Shown: positions 21,261-34,955 of the stretch, in pieces
Numbering within the stretch: the first letter of the stretch is position 1
Layout: every line of letters begins with the position of its first letter
From: Acheta domesticus
Taxonomy: Eukaryota > Arthropoda > Insecta > Orthoptera > Gryllidae
Direction: 5' to 3'
NCBI GenBank assembly: GCA_031308135.1
Contig: JAHLJT010009436.1
Coordinates: 214,867,420 to 214,931,419 of the forward strand
DNA: 64,000 nt
The notes under the pieces: model-generated
What the model saw: only the letters and a program-made list of their open reading frames with translations
Told to the model about the DNA's origin: nothing
The model's database searches: none
Program-made: the position numbers and the translations under genes

Positions 21261-22085
21261 TTTCGATTCGTATGCGTTTCCAAGAGATATTGTTCAGGTG
21301 AAAGAGCGACTAACAAATGGCGTATCGTAACATAAGACAATATGTAACATTACGGTCTAGATATATTCAAACAAACTTCCTTTCACAAGAAAAAGGACGA
21401 AAATATAAGTGTCGAACGAATCCAAGAATTTGTAATCCCAACAACGGACCAATCGATGGATTATTGCTCCTTTCAGCCGCGTCAGAAGGATTTGTCTCTT
21501 GTCATTCTTTTTGCCTCTCTCCCGTTACTACAGGATCGGCGCTAATGAGTGCGGGCTCAATTTTTATTAATTTTTCCGCCACTGCATTTTTTTAAATATA
21601 GATTTGGCAATGTTTTTACGCCATTCGGAATCGGCGTCAGAAGAATTTGTCTAATTTATCATATTTTAATTGATTATGTGAAATATTGTAAAGTGAATTC
21701 TCCCGCAAAAGATATAGAAATGCTGATGGCCCGAGTTCCACACTTTTCTCGCACTGAACCTCTTTCTTTTGGTAAGTCTATTTTGTGTTTTTGGATCATA
21801 CGATATCTAGACCGTTAGGTAGAATAAATTGAAGCAAAAGATTTACATACTCATACAACTATTTTCTTCCCAAAATAATAAATAATTTATTCTCCTAGTA
21901 CTGCAATAGTGAAAGAGCACTTTTCATAACAACGTATCAGTCATGAAATACGATAAGCAGTGAGACATTAGGGGAAGAATAAATTAAGGCAATCGAGTTG
22001 ACTAGTTCACGACCAGCAATACTTTATGTTCACGACATGCACATTAGCAAGTATGTCAGAAAGAGAAAAAAACGATGATGTAGCC
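21261..22085. other. AT-rich non-coding stretch
   Basis: Two related segments occur: ccgcgtcagaaggatttgtct (21477) and ggcgtcagaagaatttgtct (21633), suggesting a diverged local duplication about 155 bp apart. No gene is seen. Confidence 0.45.
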
Positions 22086-22440
22086 TAGTACTTCGTTTCC
22101 TCGTTGTCGGGCACACCTGACATTCGCTCGCGTTTTCCCCCTCCGGCAGGAACTAGGCAGGGGCGGGACGTCCCGGCAGCGATCGCGTCTCCTGCCGCGC
22201 TCAAAAATTAATTCCCTTTCTAATTAAGAAACCCTGGCTTCTATATCATTGCCAAGTGCTGACTGAGCAGCTCTTTGCGCTGACTCAAACGGCCGTCCGC
22301 GGCGAGGGAGAAAGAAGGCAGGGGCGCGCGGAGGAAGGCAATGCGGATCGTTTTCCGTATTCTTTTGTAGTCAGTTTGCCACGCTTCCTTCAGACATTAG
22401 TTGTGCTCTAAAGGCCGCTCCAAAATAAGTGCACTATTCA
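22086..22440. promoter_or_regulatory. Candidate regulatory block
   Basis: High-complexity sequence with CpGs and homeodomain-type cores (aaaaattaattccc, tctaattaag). It is unlike the flanking AT-rich DNA. Inference from texture only. Confidence 0.25.
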
Positions 22441-23090
22441 TTTGGTGGTGCATGATTAAAGGATGTGGCCGTAAAGGTCTTGTGTATTTAAATACTTTAA
22501 GAAGAGGAAAAGCTATTAAATGTTGCTTGGAATAATTGTACCCCGTAGAGCTTAAGATGAACGAGGAAATACACATGACATTTCTCCTTTATCAATGTCA
22601 TCTTTTCAGAACAATAATCAACCTTTAAGTTCAGATTATAGGAAATTCATAAATTGATCAACTAAACAAATTATTTTCTATCTTAAAACTCTTTATTAGT
22701 TTGTATTCATTTTAGAAAAATTCATTCTGGTGATGAACTAAATTTCCAATAATTTCTTGAATATGTTTTTATAATATTATTAATGTAATGTTGAACACGA
22801 TGTTACAACATATAATTGCAGAGAGTGGAATATTATGAGAAGTACCTTACAAAATCATTCACTGGTTATACACATATACATGAACATATTTCATCTTTCC
22901 CATTTCATCATCCTGCAATGGCAAAATCATTCGTTCATCAGCTGCACTGAACAAGTTGGGGTACCACTTTTTATGTACGTCACAGCTTAAATGTAGTATC
23001 TTACGAAACCAATTAGAAGTTAAAATTCAAACTGTCCCGCAGATATTACAAAGGGAACCCAAACTTAACGCAAATCGTCGCGCCGATAAT
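22441..23090. other. AT-rich non-coding stretch
   Basis: Nothing recognisable was seen in this AT-rich stretch. Confidence 0.5.
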
Positions 23091-23750
23091 ATGATGTAAG
23101 CACTTCTCTCCAGCGGAGAGGCGCTCTCCGCGCGAAACGGAGACGGCAAGTTGGGGTTCCTCGAGGCCCCGCTCCCCTTCCCCTCCCGCGAATAATTCGT
23201 CAAATGGACTTCTTTATTGATGAGACGACTCGGTCTAAGTATTGTTACGCCAACTTCGCCCGCGAGAAGAGGAATGGCGTGTACAATTTGGGCCCGCGTC
23301 TGTTTCCGCTGGAATTGGAGAAACTAAAGCGGACAGCGCGCCGATGGCGGCGGCGCGGCAGCGGTGGCAAGCAGCGCGGTGGCGGGGTCGGAGGCGGTGG
23401 CGGGGGTGGAGGCGGGGGCGGGAGCGGGGGCGGGAGCGGGAGCGGGGGTGGAGGCGGGGGCGGAGGCGGTGGCGGAGGCCGTGGCGAAGCGAAGGGTGGA
23501 GGTCGCGGGGAGAGAAGTTTCAGAAGCCGAGATTGCGCCGACCGCGAGCGCCACCGCCACTGCTGCCGCCGCCGTCGCCGTCGCGGCGCCGCACGCGCCA
23601 GCGTCGTCGTCCAGACGTCTGCTCGGGAGAGAAGTCGCGGAGGGCAAACCTTACGAGAGAGGGGAGGCGATAGTTGGCGGAGAGAAGCAGAATGTCGAGA
23701 CCCTAGAGAGCTAGGATTCGTAAGGGTGGACTTGAAGAAAGAAATAGGGT
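23091..23750. other. CpG island with GGCGGGGGCGGGAGC low-complexity core
   Basis: 23340-23500 is an irregular 6-bp-type array (gggagc/ggcggg/ggtgga); 23500-23660 is CpG-rich and purine bias follows. Gly-rich or Ala-rich open frames are compositional. Confidence 0.65.
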
Positions 23751-25110
23751 CGTGAATGTCAGAGAAGAGCGATGTTAATGTCGCAAATGAGGGTTGAAAT
23801 CAAGGATTGCGGCATGAGAGAACACTAGGAACGAAAGAATCTAAAAATTACTGCAGAAAACTGACGTGAAGTGCAGAGTTCCCTGACTTTGAATATAGGA
23901 GAAACAGATTGATTAATAACTTATTTATGCCATAGAAAGGACGAAGATCCTGGGAATTAGATGATACATTCTTTTATCACGCATGACAACCAGTAAATTG
24001 TATTCGCTTGCCAAATTTGTTAATTTTTTAAAGAAAAAGGTAGCTCATGAGGAACAATTTTCGTAATAAACGGATTCCGGAAAGAAGACGTACGATGAAT
24101 GCTGTACGATGGAAGCATCATCGCTTCAAAAGGCTGAAGACAGTGCAAAATCGATGAATACGAAATGAGCAATGGAGAGGAAATTAAAATCCACATGTTC
24201 GACAGTGCCGTCAAAGAAGCGGGGAGACAAGACGTTTCCGAGCGGCTGTGATGGGAGCGGACGCGAGGTCCAGCGTGGGTGGCGGCGTAGGGGCAGGGAG
24301 CGCGAACAGAGGCTTTCCCCCACTGCGACTTCGGAGCGGAGCGGGGGCGCCCAGTAGTCGAGTGTGCCTCCCTCCCTACTTCGCTTTCGTCGCTAATTTG
24401 TTTGAGATCTTCGCAAAAACGGGGAAAGAAAAGTGAGACCCGGATTCGAAAGAACAAGGATAGACATTTAATAATTATGTTCCAACCAGGCGTCATGAAT
24501 TTGACGAGTTACTAAAAACTTTTATGAAAGAAATGAAATCCGTGTCTTTAAGGCAAAAGCTATTAAAAATCTTTTAAATCTTGCCCGACTTCGCCTCAGC
24601 ACAAAGGGAGGAGTCCGCTTCATAACACATCCAAATTTGTCTACCGTCATTGTTGGTAGTCAAATCTTTTGGTGAGATATCTATTTTTAAATTATTTGTC
24701 AGAAAATTGAAAATATTTGTTCCAAAATGCAATATAGAGGGAACTGTCGGAAGTAATGTATTGTATGAATGAGAATGTTTGGACTTATTAGTTCAATTCT
24801 TAGTGCTCTAGATAATAACAGTTGCCACATACTGTATGCGTTTACAACTATACGTTACTATACGTGCTAAATGTTTTGAAAATCTATTGTCACCAAAATG
24901 AACTTCTTTTCCCAAAAATGTTCAGCGATGACTTTACTCTAAAAGCAGTTGTAGTTACTGCACGTACACGCAATGAGTGAACGTCTCGTGATACTGACTA
25001 CTTTGCGCGAATGCACCACGCACTACCTCTCCAGACATACAGCTCCTGACTGACAAGACAGCGACTTTGCGGAACTGACATTGCGCCAACAACATACAAC
25101 AATCAATACC
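23751..25110. other. Mostly AT-rich stretch with one GC-rich patch
   Basis: A GC-rich patch lies at 24200-24370. The remainder is AT-rich without recognisable features. Confidence 0.45.
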
Positions 25111-25800
25111 ATCCTCACGAGACGCGAACCCGTGTTCGCTCTCAAGGCAATGAGCCCCTACACTGCAAGCATGTCGCCTATTCGGCGCGGAAGCCCGGTT
25201 AATAATCGCCCCCACAAATATCCAGTGGGGAGGCGGAGCGCGTCGGGCGCGCGACAGAGTCTTCGGCGACGCGGCGCGGCGCGGCGGTCGATAAAGTGCG
25301 AGGCAATATCGCAGCGCACGTGGCGCGGGCGGCGCCGATTCAATCCTCCGCTTCGAGGAGCGACGACGGCGGAGGCGCGAGGGAGCTAGAAACGCGAGGG
25401 GGCAGGAGAAACTGCGACACGCTGGTAATCGAGGGATCTGGCGATAGAACGACAGAGGCACGAATGAGGGGTTGGTGCTTCCGAGGGTCGATCCGGAAGT
25501 GCGCGAAAACACGGCGGTAGTAACGACGATTACGAGGTGGCATCGAGTTCAAAGAGCATGATGATATTTGAAGTGAATGATGAATTAAGATTCTGCGGCC
25601 AGAGGCATGATCTGGGCTGTCCGGGCGTCGACGCCGCGTCGATGGCTGAGGTTGACTATCATATCGTGGTCTTCTTCGCAGCTGTAGTACCAAAGGACTT
25701 CTTCAGGGCACTACAGCCGGGACAGCTCAGATGATATTTAGTGTCAATGATGTAAGGAGTGCTGAGAACATGTAAGTGAGGTGTGAAGGAGCAAAGGAAT
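25111..25800. other. CpG-rich block and flank
   Basis: 25180-25520 is CpG-rich. An 11-bp sequence, agctgtagtac (25680), lies near a partial repeat at 25708. No coding exon is supported. Confidence 0.45.
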
Positions 25801-26450
25801 GGGTAATTGGGAATGGCGGGGGTTATTGGGATTGACGTGGATGATGAGACGACTGAGCTAACGACTGGGCGACGAGCGCGTGAGGGATGGAGACAAAGGC
25901 TCTTGAAGTGGTGTAATCCTAGAGGTGGCCGTCGCGTCCGGCACGAAGACTGCTGCTACACCGATGCACCGACTCGATGCAAACGACGTCGTCGATGGCC
26001 GTTGCGAATCCGGGAGTCAGTGCAACCGGCGCGGCGGCGGCGGGCAGCGGGGCGCGCGTGGCGGCATCGATAACGTCTGCGATCGATAGGGCTGCGGGCG
26101 TCGGGACGCGGGGGAGAGCACCCAGCGCCCCCGCCCGCGGAGGAGAGAGGCCCACCCGCGGCTGATTCAATTGCCCGGCAATACAGAGGGCCCGTGGCCC
26201 GCCGGCGGGCGGGGGGCGGGCGGAGAGCGGCGGGCCGGGACCCTGCTTGAGAAGCCCGCGGGGCGCCCCGCAACCCTTGCCGGCGCCGCCTCTGGCCACT
26301 GGCCGCCCCCGCCGCCGGGCTTCCGCCCAATGTCAACAGCGCCCCGCCCCACCCCGCCCTCCGCGGCGGCGTCAAAGGCGTTGACGAGCCGGTGGAAGGG
26401 GCCAATGGAGAGTGATGTGCCTTCTGCGGGCGTAATCACCGCACGTGGCA
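25801..26450. other. CpG island
   Basis: Strong CpG density, maximal at 26030-26370, including a very GC-rich run (26190-26320). Confidence 0.65.
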
Positions 26451-26790
26451 GGATGTTTCACTTCGTTAGATAAAAATGAACCACAGGATTTCAATTTAGC
26501 GAATTTGACGTTGTAGTGTCTCTGACAGTTTACGTTTCAATTATCCCAAACCCATGTACTTTTCCCAGGTCGTAACTTCACTCGTAACCATCAACTGTTA
26601 TCACGTAACTTTTTCCACCTTCCATCACAACCATTACAAATCCTCCCTAAAAGGTTTCTCGCTTCGCATGTCCATCCATCGTCTTATTTTCAACTACTGC
26701 CATTGAGTTCGTTCACAGACTCGGTGACCCGTTCCTACGTGAACCTTCTTTCCCGAATACCGACGGGCGAATGAATTTGATATTGTATTA

Positions 26791-26925
26791 TTCAGAATAA
26801 GATTCGTCGATTGTCAAAAAGCACGTTACTTAGTGAAAATGTTAATTTACAGGGCGTTGTTTCAGAATAAGATTAGGTGATTGTCGAAAAGCATGTTAGT
26901 GAAAAATGTTAATGAACATGTTGTA
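26791..26925. repeat. 70-bp direct tandem duplication
   Basis: TTCAGAATAAGATT...GATTGTC.AAAAGCA.GTTA starts at 26791 and again at 26861. The copies differ at several positions and by small indels. Confidence 0.85.
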
Positions 26926-28960
26926 GTTTAGTTACAAACGGAGACCTTTCGTTGTGCAATATAAAACAAATTTGAATTTCTATTGGAGGACACATGTTGT
27001 AAAACTCATCTTCAGCAAACTGGAAGTCAACCTACATTTAAATAACGTATCACAATTACGTGACATGCTCTGGTATTCATCAAATAATATCCTATCCGAA
27101 CAACCAGAATTAAAATATTCACATAGCATGTACGATCTCAATATTAAAATATATTTTATTGATAAAACAAAATAAAAAACAAGAGCTTAGATAAATACGT
27201 CATTTTCCAAATCACAACTATTAACAACTTGTCTTTGAGTAAAAAAGGAGCTGATTTAGACAATTTCCTATGAACTGAATAGTACAATAGATGGGAAGGA
27301 AGTCGTGAACTCTATGCACGTAACAGGCCATTTTATTTGAGTTTCGTTCCTGGGGAATCACTAAACAGTAGCAGGGAGAGGGAAGGAGGGAGGGATGGAG
27401 AGGGAGAGGTGGAGAGGGGCATTGGGTGAGAGGGGGGAGAGGAGGTGAGGGAGAGAGAGATACAATCAAATTGAAATTAGTTAATAAAACATCAAATAAA
27501 ATATTTTACAATAAAATATATGAAAACAGCATTAATAAACGTGCATGTGCAAGTTATATGTATCGTAGGTTAAGCGGATACAAAACCTATCAAAGCTGTA
27601 ATTACCATTCGATTGAATAATTCACGTATGTCTAGCACAACTCAATTACAATGCATACGTTAACACAGGGACAATGAAGGATTATTGGAAAAGTTACATT
27701 TAGAATTTCATAAAATGCTAAATTCAATTAGGAATGGAAATAAATCTACGATGGTAATACACGAGGTCAGTTACGCTTGCGGGAATGAAATATTCTACGT
27801 AAACAAATGCAATCAAGAACCAATCATCAGTGTGAAAATTAATTTGGTGGTATGAAAACTAGAATACGATGCATCATCCGTGAAAGGCAAAATTTCATCT
27901 TTAGAAATAACAATAGAAAATAATACACCGATTGCTATTTCTAGTGCCTCATCGCAACCTTTCATTAATTAATTTTTCACTTAACGCAAGGTGAAGTGGC
28001 AACTGAATCAACATTTGATGTTTGTTTCATTACTAAAATAAACACTTTGTTTTAATTTTCAAATTAAGGAAAATCTCAACTATTTCTTGTAAAATGAGGA
28101 ACGTTATATAGGGCCAGTTGGTAACTCTTCGAGAAACTAATTTTGCAAAACACGCTCCTTCACTTTATGCGGAATATGAGAGGAAAAATTGCAATAAAAA
28201 CAGCTAAATTCTAACCATTAATTTTACACCAGATGCTTCGCAGAGAACAAGTAATCCTTTTAACGAGAGTACAAACACAAGTGGCGAATGTTTTTGAAAA
28301 GAGAAGTATGATTTACACATGCAGGCACTGGAATGACGTTAATTACACTATTCATATTTTATTTCTGATGTCATCAAGAAGTCGGCTTTTCCAGCGGTCT
28401 TGCAAAAACGAACGATAAAAAATGTGTTGTTGAAACAACGAGACTGGTTGCATACCAAAGTCGGTATTCACAGAACCACAATTACGTACTATTCAAATTT
28501 GTTCCAGCTCGTATATCGGAGCGCAACACATTTGTACACCTTTTAGGTACTGACATGCATGAGAAATGCTTCAGCAAATCTAATTAAATTGCACGAAATT
28601 CAAGGAGAAAGGGAACAAGGAATTTCATCTAAAATGTGCGTTATATTATTGTGAGACTTTCAACATTAATATACAGAATTACATAACACTTTGCTGCAAG
28701 ATAAACATTTTATTCAAAGCTCCAGAACAAAAGTAATGTGTCATCATAAAAAAGTATCGACAGAAAAGAACGTATTTAAACATTCAATAAAATAACATAT
28801 ACAAATGTACATGAACCATTACCAAATAAATAATAGCGAATAAACGCCCGGAAGGTTAGTTGTGATCAAAGCATACATGGAAAGCAAAAGTGAAAATCCT
28901 GCACGCAGCAATCGACAGTTTTCGTGTAAACCAGTGAGCGATCAAAGAAAGCAAATATTA
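26926..28960. other. Long AT-rich stretch without genes
   Basis: A purine-rich insert (27365-27460: agggagggatggagagg type) is the only compositional change. Open frames of 60-70 codons here have no recognisable similarity. Confidence 0.5.
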
Positions 28961-29135
28961 CGATCATTGTCCGCGAACGAACGCGCGTTGCACATTCAAC
29001 GTCCGAGAAGGAAAGCGCGCAGCGAGTCGCGCGTATTCTCATCACCCGCGTCCGCGACCCGCCGCCTCCGAGGCACGCCAACCAAAGCTAAAGCGGCTCT
29101 CGTCTCTGGTCGCCACGCGTTGATGAGATGAGAGG

Positions 29136-29214
29136 CAGGCGGGCGGGCGGGCGGGCGGGCGGGCGGGCGGGCGGGCGGGCGGGCGGGCGGGCGGGCGGGC
29201 GGGCGGGCGGGCGG
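29136..29214. repeat. (GGGC)n tetranucleotide array
   Basis: About 19 uninterrupted copies of GGGC/GGCG, consistent with G-quadruplex formation. It sits next to a moderately CpG-rich segment (28960-29130). Confidence 0.97.
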
Positions 29215-30060
29215 GACAGCGGGCCGCACAGTCACACGCGCCTCCAAAGGAAATGAAACAGCATAATTTGTCCGCGCGTTTTTTTTTCATCTTTCTCTCC
29301 CGCGCACGCGTTTCAGTCGAGAGTGAGAGAGAGAGAAATGCGCCCTACGATTGCCGGACACTTTTATTTACCTGCTTCCCCGAAATGTACACGCGTGTTT
29401 ACGCAGTTGATAAAACAGGCGGGCAGGCAAACACGCTGCGCGGAGAGGCAACGACAAGAGAGGAGGAGTGACGGAGATGGTGATGAGTAGTGAGGATGGT
29501 GATAAGGGTGTTTGATGGAGGACGATGGAGACACCGGAAGATAATGAGCGACCTCAGTAGTAAGGGAAGTGAGGGCGGAAGGGGTTTTCGAGAGTGATGG
29601 AAGTGGGGATGGCGAAAGATGCAATGGTGGCGTCTGCGACTGCGGCAGCGCTTTGAGCGAACCCGGCAATGGCAAAGGCATTTGCCGTGGTGGAAGGGGT
29701 TGCTGTGACGGCGTTGGCAGCGGAGTGGTTGGGGGTGGCGGGGGCGGCGAAAGCGATGGGGGCGGCGCGCGAGGGCGAGGTTGGCAACGGCAACGGTGGC
29801 AGTGGCGCGGTCCACGGATTGAGAGACGCGACGGGGCCAGCTGGTTTGTCTGCAGTGACAGCGGCGTCTGTCCGTTCCCAGCGCGGCGCCGCAGAACGGA
29901 GATGAAATTTCACAGGTTTTGTACCATTCTCATTAGCCGGATAGGGGAGCGTGCAGCGTCATTCACAGACCGTCCCGCTGGTGTATGCTGTTTGGCCATG
30001 CAGCCAGCGCCCCATCTCCCTCTTCCTTTCGTTCCCTCCCGGTACCATATAACTCTTTTT
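29215..30060. other. GC-rich and purine-rich stretch
   Basis: 29450-29600 is purine-rich, and 29600-29900 is a cryptic GGN-type simple sequence with CpGs. No gene is recognised. Confidence 0.5.
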
Positions 30061-30770
30061 AGAGCATAAATTGCAACTTAGTACTACTATGATATAACAT
30101 CCACCTAGTCGCAATCTGGCATTGCGTAAAGAAGTTGACCGCAATCCTAGGATATAATCCGTGGAAAAATGAGAACTCATCGAAGTGAATTTACAAGGAA
30201 ATTCAAAAAGGCATTGGTGATTTTATTTTGTACATTAAATGAAGGATGCTTATTTGAATAAAAGGCAACTAAAAGCCAAGAGTGAATATATTTCTTTAAG
30301 ATAACACATCTATCACGATATATACCTCCTCTTAAAGGCAGGATCCATATAATTTGCTTACATTCGTTTAGCTAATATTTTGTGGACAAAACTGCGTGAA
30401 TTGTTTTCGACAATTGAAGATCTCAGGGCAATAATATGCTATGACACTATACGTAAGTTTTCAGGAAAAGGTAAGTAGAGGTTTAGTCAGTGCATTCTAC
30501 ACATTGGAATAAAGGACATTAATTTCTGAATTACACTGCCATCTTGCGACGAATCTTTAAAATAAAAATCCCACATCTAGATTCATCTATGGGGCGTCGA
30601 AATACACTATAATCTCAATTTCACCAGAAATGTGGCATAGCGTGTTATTGCCCCAAGGTCTTCAATTGAAGTATTTTCTCGCCTGCCAACTTTTTTATTT
30701 GATCATTCGTCTAATTCCTACAGTAATACACTGGAATCAAAACGTAATATATAATTCCGCGCTAACATAC
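30061..30770. other. AT-rich non-coding stretch
   Basis: Nothing recognisable was seen in this AT-rich stretch. Confidence 0.5.
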
Positions 30771-31120
30771 ATTCGCTCACACTCGCGCGCGCTCTCTTTT
30801 TCTGCCCCCCACACCCCTTACACCCCGCAGACACACCACCGCCGCCCATCGCGTCATTCCAGCCCTGCCTTTGACGCAGCGTCGGCCCCCAGCGCCCGCC
30901 AGCGCGCTGCCAAAGAGCAGTCGCGCGCGCGGTCCAGCGCCGACGCCGTCGCCAACGCGCCAGCGGCGGAAAAACAACGCTATCGTTTATTCCAGAAGAT
31001 CTGGTGCAGCAAAGCATGTCACGGATTATAAAATGCGACGGCTGTGCACGTCCGTTGCGTGTGGAACCGCAAAAGCTCCGGATCGCCGCAGAAATCGGTA
31101 CGGCGTGTCCTGAAGCAGTG
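30771..31120. other. Small CpG island
   Basis: CpG-rich at 30780-30970, with a pyrimidine-rich left half. Confidence 0.5.
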
Positions 31121-32150
31121 CTTTGGAGCCGAGCGTTGCAATTGATTTTTCGAAAGAGAACAGGGACATGTAGATAATTTTATGAACAGTATCGAATATC
31201 AGCGTTTTCAAAGAAAGGCTAGAAAATATATTGATTGCTTAGTGTGAAATATCGTTTATCGAATTTTCGTGGTTCTAAAGAAAATAAATCAGTTTCTTTC
31301 AATTGTGTGGACCTTGATTGTATTTGTATTGATACAAATCTTCAAGAAAAGATAATACTACATTGTATGAAAAATGTTGGCGTGAAAAATGTTGGAAATG
31401 AAAAATGTTGGCTAAGTGAATCGTAAAAGTATGTGTTAGAAAGCTAATCGTGAATATTCGTACAAATATACATTTTGACACCTGAAGTTCTTTTCAATTC
31501 AACGAGATAAGGATGTGCAGATAAAGACATAATACAAACAATGTTGCACTACAGGAAACATCTAATAAAAGAATGTCTCTGACAACACTCGAAAGTGATA
31601 AATTAAAGATATAACGTATGAAGATCTTCATAACAATCTAATAATGGATATAAAACCATCTACCAACTTAGTGTACTTTTATCTTCATTCTTTCGTAGGG
31701 ATTTATCCGCAGACGATTCGAAACACATTGTTTTTGTTGGTTCGACAAAGAATCTTCAGTTTATCGCTCCGAAAGAAAAACAACCCGGCCGCAACTTCAG
31801 AACAGAACATTCTCGACCGCTATTTGCGGAGAAACGGAGTTGATAAAACATGAGAAGAAAAACGACATGAACGGAAACAGAAAGGAATGAATAACCAAGC
31901 TAAAAGGTTTAAGGAAAAATAGGGGCTACAAAGAGGGGGACGGAAAACTGTGTGGGTATAACGGAACCAAAGGAGAGAAGAAGAGTTGACAAGCAAAGAC
32001 GAAAATAAATTAGCGAAGACGGAGAGAATGGAAGGAAAAAGCAAGAAAGAATGGAAGGATTGTGATGATAGGAAAGAGGGGGAAAGATAAAAGTAGTAAT
32101 ATGGATAACAAGGGAAGAACTAGAAGTTTAAGCAGAGATGATGTGCATGT
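31121..32150. other. AT-rich, then purine-rich non-coding stretch
   Basis: A short direct repeat, gaaaaatgttgg, occurs three times at 31370-31412. 31840-32130 is purine-rich. No gene is seen. Confidence 0.5.
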
Positions 32151-32475
32151 CGGATGTTGTGGCAGACGAGGCACGGTTCGCGAGCAGGGGCCAGCCGAGG
32201 AGGCGGCGCGGGCGTGGGCGTCGGCGCCGGCCGCGGTAGGGCGCCGGCAGAGCAGCGGGCGCCGGAAGGGAGCAGATAATGTATGAATTCGCCCCGGGCG
32301 GTGTCCGGAGGCGCGCCCGCCCGCATCCATCAGTCGCCCCGCTCCTCCCCTTCCCTTCCCCTCCCCCCCAGCTTCTCGGCCGCCCCCGGCACGTGCCGCC
32401 GCCGGCGACAGCCACCACCACGTGGATTGCTGACTGGAGCCGTCGCGACGCCCAACGCAGAAGGAGCCCAAGGCG
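32151..32475. other. CpG island
   Basis: CpG-dense block with mixed complexity. No exon is supported. Confidence 0.55.
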
Positions 32476-33090
32476 AAAACTAAATGCTAGAGATTAAGCA
32501 AAGTGCCGTGGCCTCATGCGACGGCGCACCTAAGTAAAATCTTAAAGGGTGCGAAATGACGCAACACAGCTTGATAGAATACGCAAAAGAAAGGTATAAT
32601 ATCTGTTGTGAGGCAGGACAAGATTGGAAGGAAGGGTTCCTGTACTCGAGATACAGCTGGCGTGTAAGAGTCAACGTTAACCCATGAAGAAAATTATTGT
32701 TAGGATTATAATTGTCAGTGCAGTTGGTCATGACAGGAAAGGAGAGGTAACGGTGGGAGTTTTACAGAGTGCTTGACAAGCTCGTAGACAGTTTATAGAG
32801 GAGAAAGTAAAAGACATTGCCCTTTGTCACAAGCAACATGAAGTTCATGTTTCCTCTGCCAATGATCAAGGTGTCATTTTAAGAAGGCTCAATGTAAAAG
32901 TAATTTTAAAACACTCTCTTGGCTCAGAGAACGGAACAATTATTTTAATATACCAAAAGAAGAACGTAGAAGAAAAACTTGATTTGACCAGTCAGTATAC
33001 CTTTTATGTAATTATGTTCAATTTAAAAAGACATCACTAAAGTGAAGACTTTTATTTTGCAACCCTTGAGAGAAACATTATCGCGCGCCA
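32476..33090. other. AT-rich non-coding stretch
   Basis: Nothing recognisable was seen in this AT-rich stretch. Confidence 0.5.
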
Positions 33091-34045
33091 TTTCCATCCA
33101 GCAATTTCTCGCCCTCAAACATCCCACAGCCCCAGCGCACCGCCCACCTTCTCACACCTTACGCCGCGCCGCGGCGGCGGCGGCGGCGGCCCAACGCACA
33201 CGTAATTCACTTCGTTATCTTACGGCGGCGCGCGCGCGGCAACGCGCTCTAATCTGGGCCTCCATAACTCAGTTCTTCGGAGACAGCAGACAAATGTACA
33301 GGGATGCATAACGTCCGTCACAGTTAGCGCAAACGCCGTGTACCGCGCACCCGAAACGACGCGGCGGGCGGCGGGCGGCGGGCGGCGGGCGGCGGGCGGC
33401 GGGCGGAGCGCCGTGCGGGAGTCTCCGACCGGGAACGCTCCGACGCCGCCGCCGGCGCGCGGGGAAACAAAGAAATACGTCGAAAGCACCTTCGAGAGCT
33501 TTCCACGGGGAAGGCGGTCTCTCTCCGGGCGCATCCCGCCGCCGCGTAATGGTTTCCCCGCCCCCGCGAGGAGCGCTAGCGTCGAGCCCGCCCGCCCGCC
33601 CGCACGCTCGCATTGAGATCCGGCTCCAGAGAGTAATTCGGCGACAGGGCGCCCGTGAAAAACTCCCCGTTTCACGTGCGCCTCATAAATCTACATTTTC
33701 CCTACTTTGCTAGGCGGCCGGGGAGGTGGCGGCGGCGGCGGGGCGGCGGCCCCGCGCAGCCCTTCTCTAAAGATTCAGGTCGTGCTCGCGCCAGCCCCGA
33801 AGGAGTTCGGCGCGCGGCGGGACGGAGAGGCCCCGCGCGACAGAGGGGGGACCTTGACGACGTCGCCCTGGCTTGAATTTCCCGCGGCGCTCATAACGGC
33901 CGGGAAAACAAATCATTATTAGAACGCGCCGCTGTGTAAGTTTCCGGTCCGGCACGCGGAAAAAGGCGTCATGTCGGCACTCGATTCTCGCAGCAAGATA
34001 CGGCGAACGCACCACACAGTTAATACTGTCCTTCTCACGCTGACT
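33091..34045. other. CpG island
   Basis: One of the longer CpG islands in the window, of fairly high complexity outside its simple-repeat core. A GCGGCGG run lies at 33170-33190. It could hold a promoter or enhancer; no exon was recognised. Confidence 0.6.
33361..33407. repeat. Heptamer array (GGCGGGC)n
   Basis: Six to seven perfect copies of GGCGGGC within the CpG island. Confidence 0.95.
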
Positions 34046-34955
34046 GTGACGCTCACGGTGTTAAGTCGTCATATGTGGACTGACAAATCAAAAATGACTT
34101 TGGATCCGTTAAGTGATACATGTTGATATATGTTTATATAAAATAAAATATTTGTGCCTTGCATGGATTCATAGTTCTGTGCATGTTCTTGGAATGGTGG
34201 CAATGGCGGCAAAGATCGACACTCAGAAGCCACAAACGAAATGAGAGACGGGGAACATGTAGGGACAAAGGAAGAAAGAAAAGTAGTCAGAAAGAAATTA
34301 TTCGATACCAATATGTCACGTTTCTCAATCAAATACAACACACTATTCAGTAACTTGATTGCGTAATGTATATGATTAACCAACTTGTAATGTACGATTA
34401 TCCAAGAACAAAAGCTTTGATATTATGTTGATTCTATACTTTTCTGGAAATTTAAAAATATTAATAACTTAAGTACTTGATATTTCATTACAATGATCTT
34501 GTAACATTTCTTGTGGCAGATATCGCCATTAGATAGTTTCAACTAATGAGTGTCAGTCATTTACATCAACAGCAGTAAACAAATACGCTGCCATCCTAAG
34601 AGTATACAAATTACGTCACATGTATTCAGACACCTAAAAGTCTCAAGACTGAACTAGCCTCCAACATTATAAATTTATTATGAAGCGAAAATAATGATAG
34701 CACACAACAAAGGCAATGCAACTTTCTTGTAATATTACTTTTTTGCACATATTATAATTGTTGATTGAGAGACGTTTGAACACATTCGGTAATTTATGAA
34801 TGCAAAAAAGTCCAACATGAACTAGTTGTTTAATACACTAGTATATTTAAAATGGAATATTTCACAAAAACCGCCTCTATTTGTAATTCAGTAGTATACC
34901 GCATCAAATGAAGCAAATGCCCTAGTAATTAATCTTGAGGGGTATACGTAAGAAC
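34046..34955. other. AT-rich non-coding stretch
   Basis: Nothing recognisable was seen in this AT-rich stretch. Confidence 0.5.
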
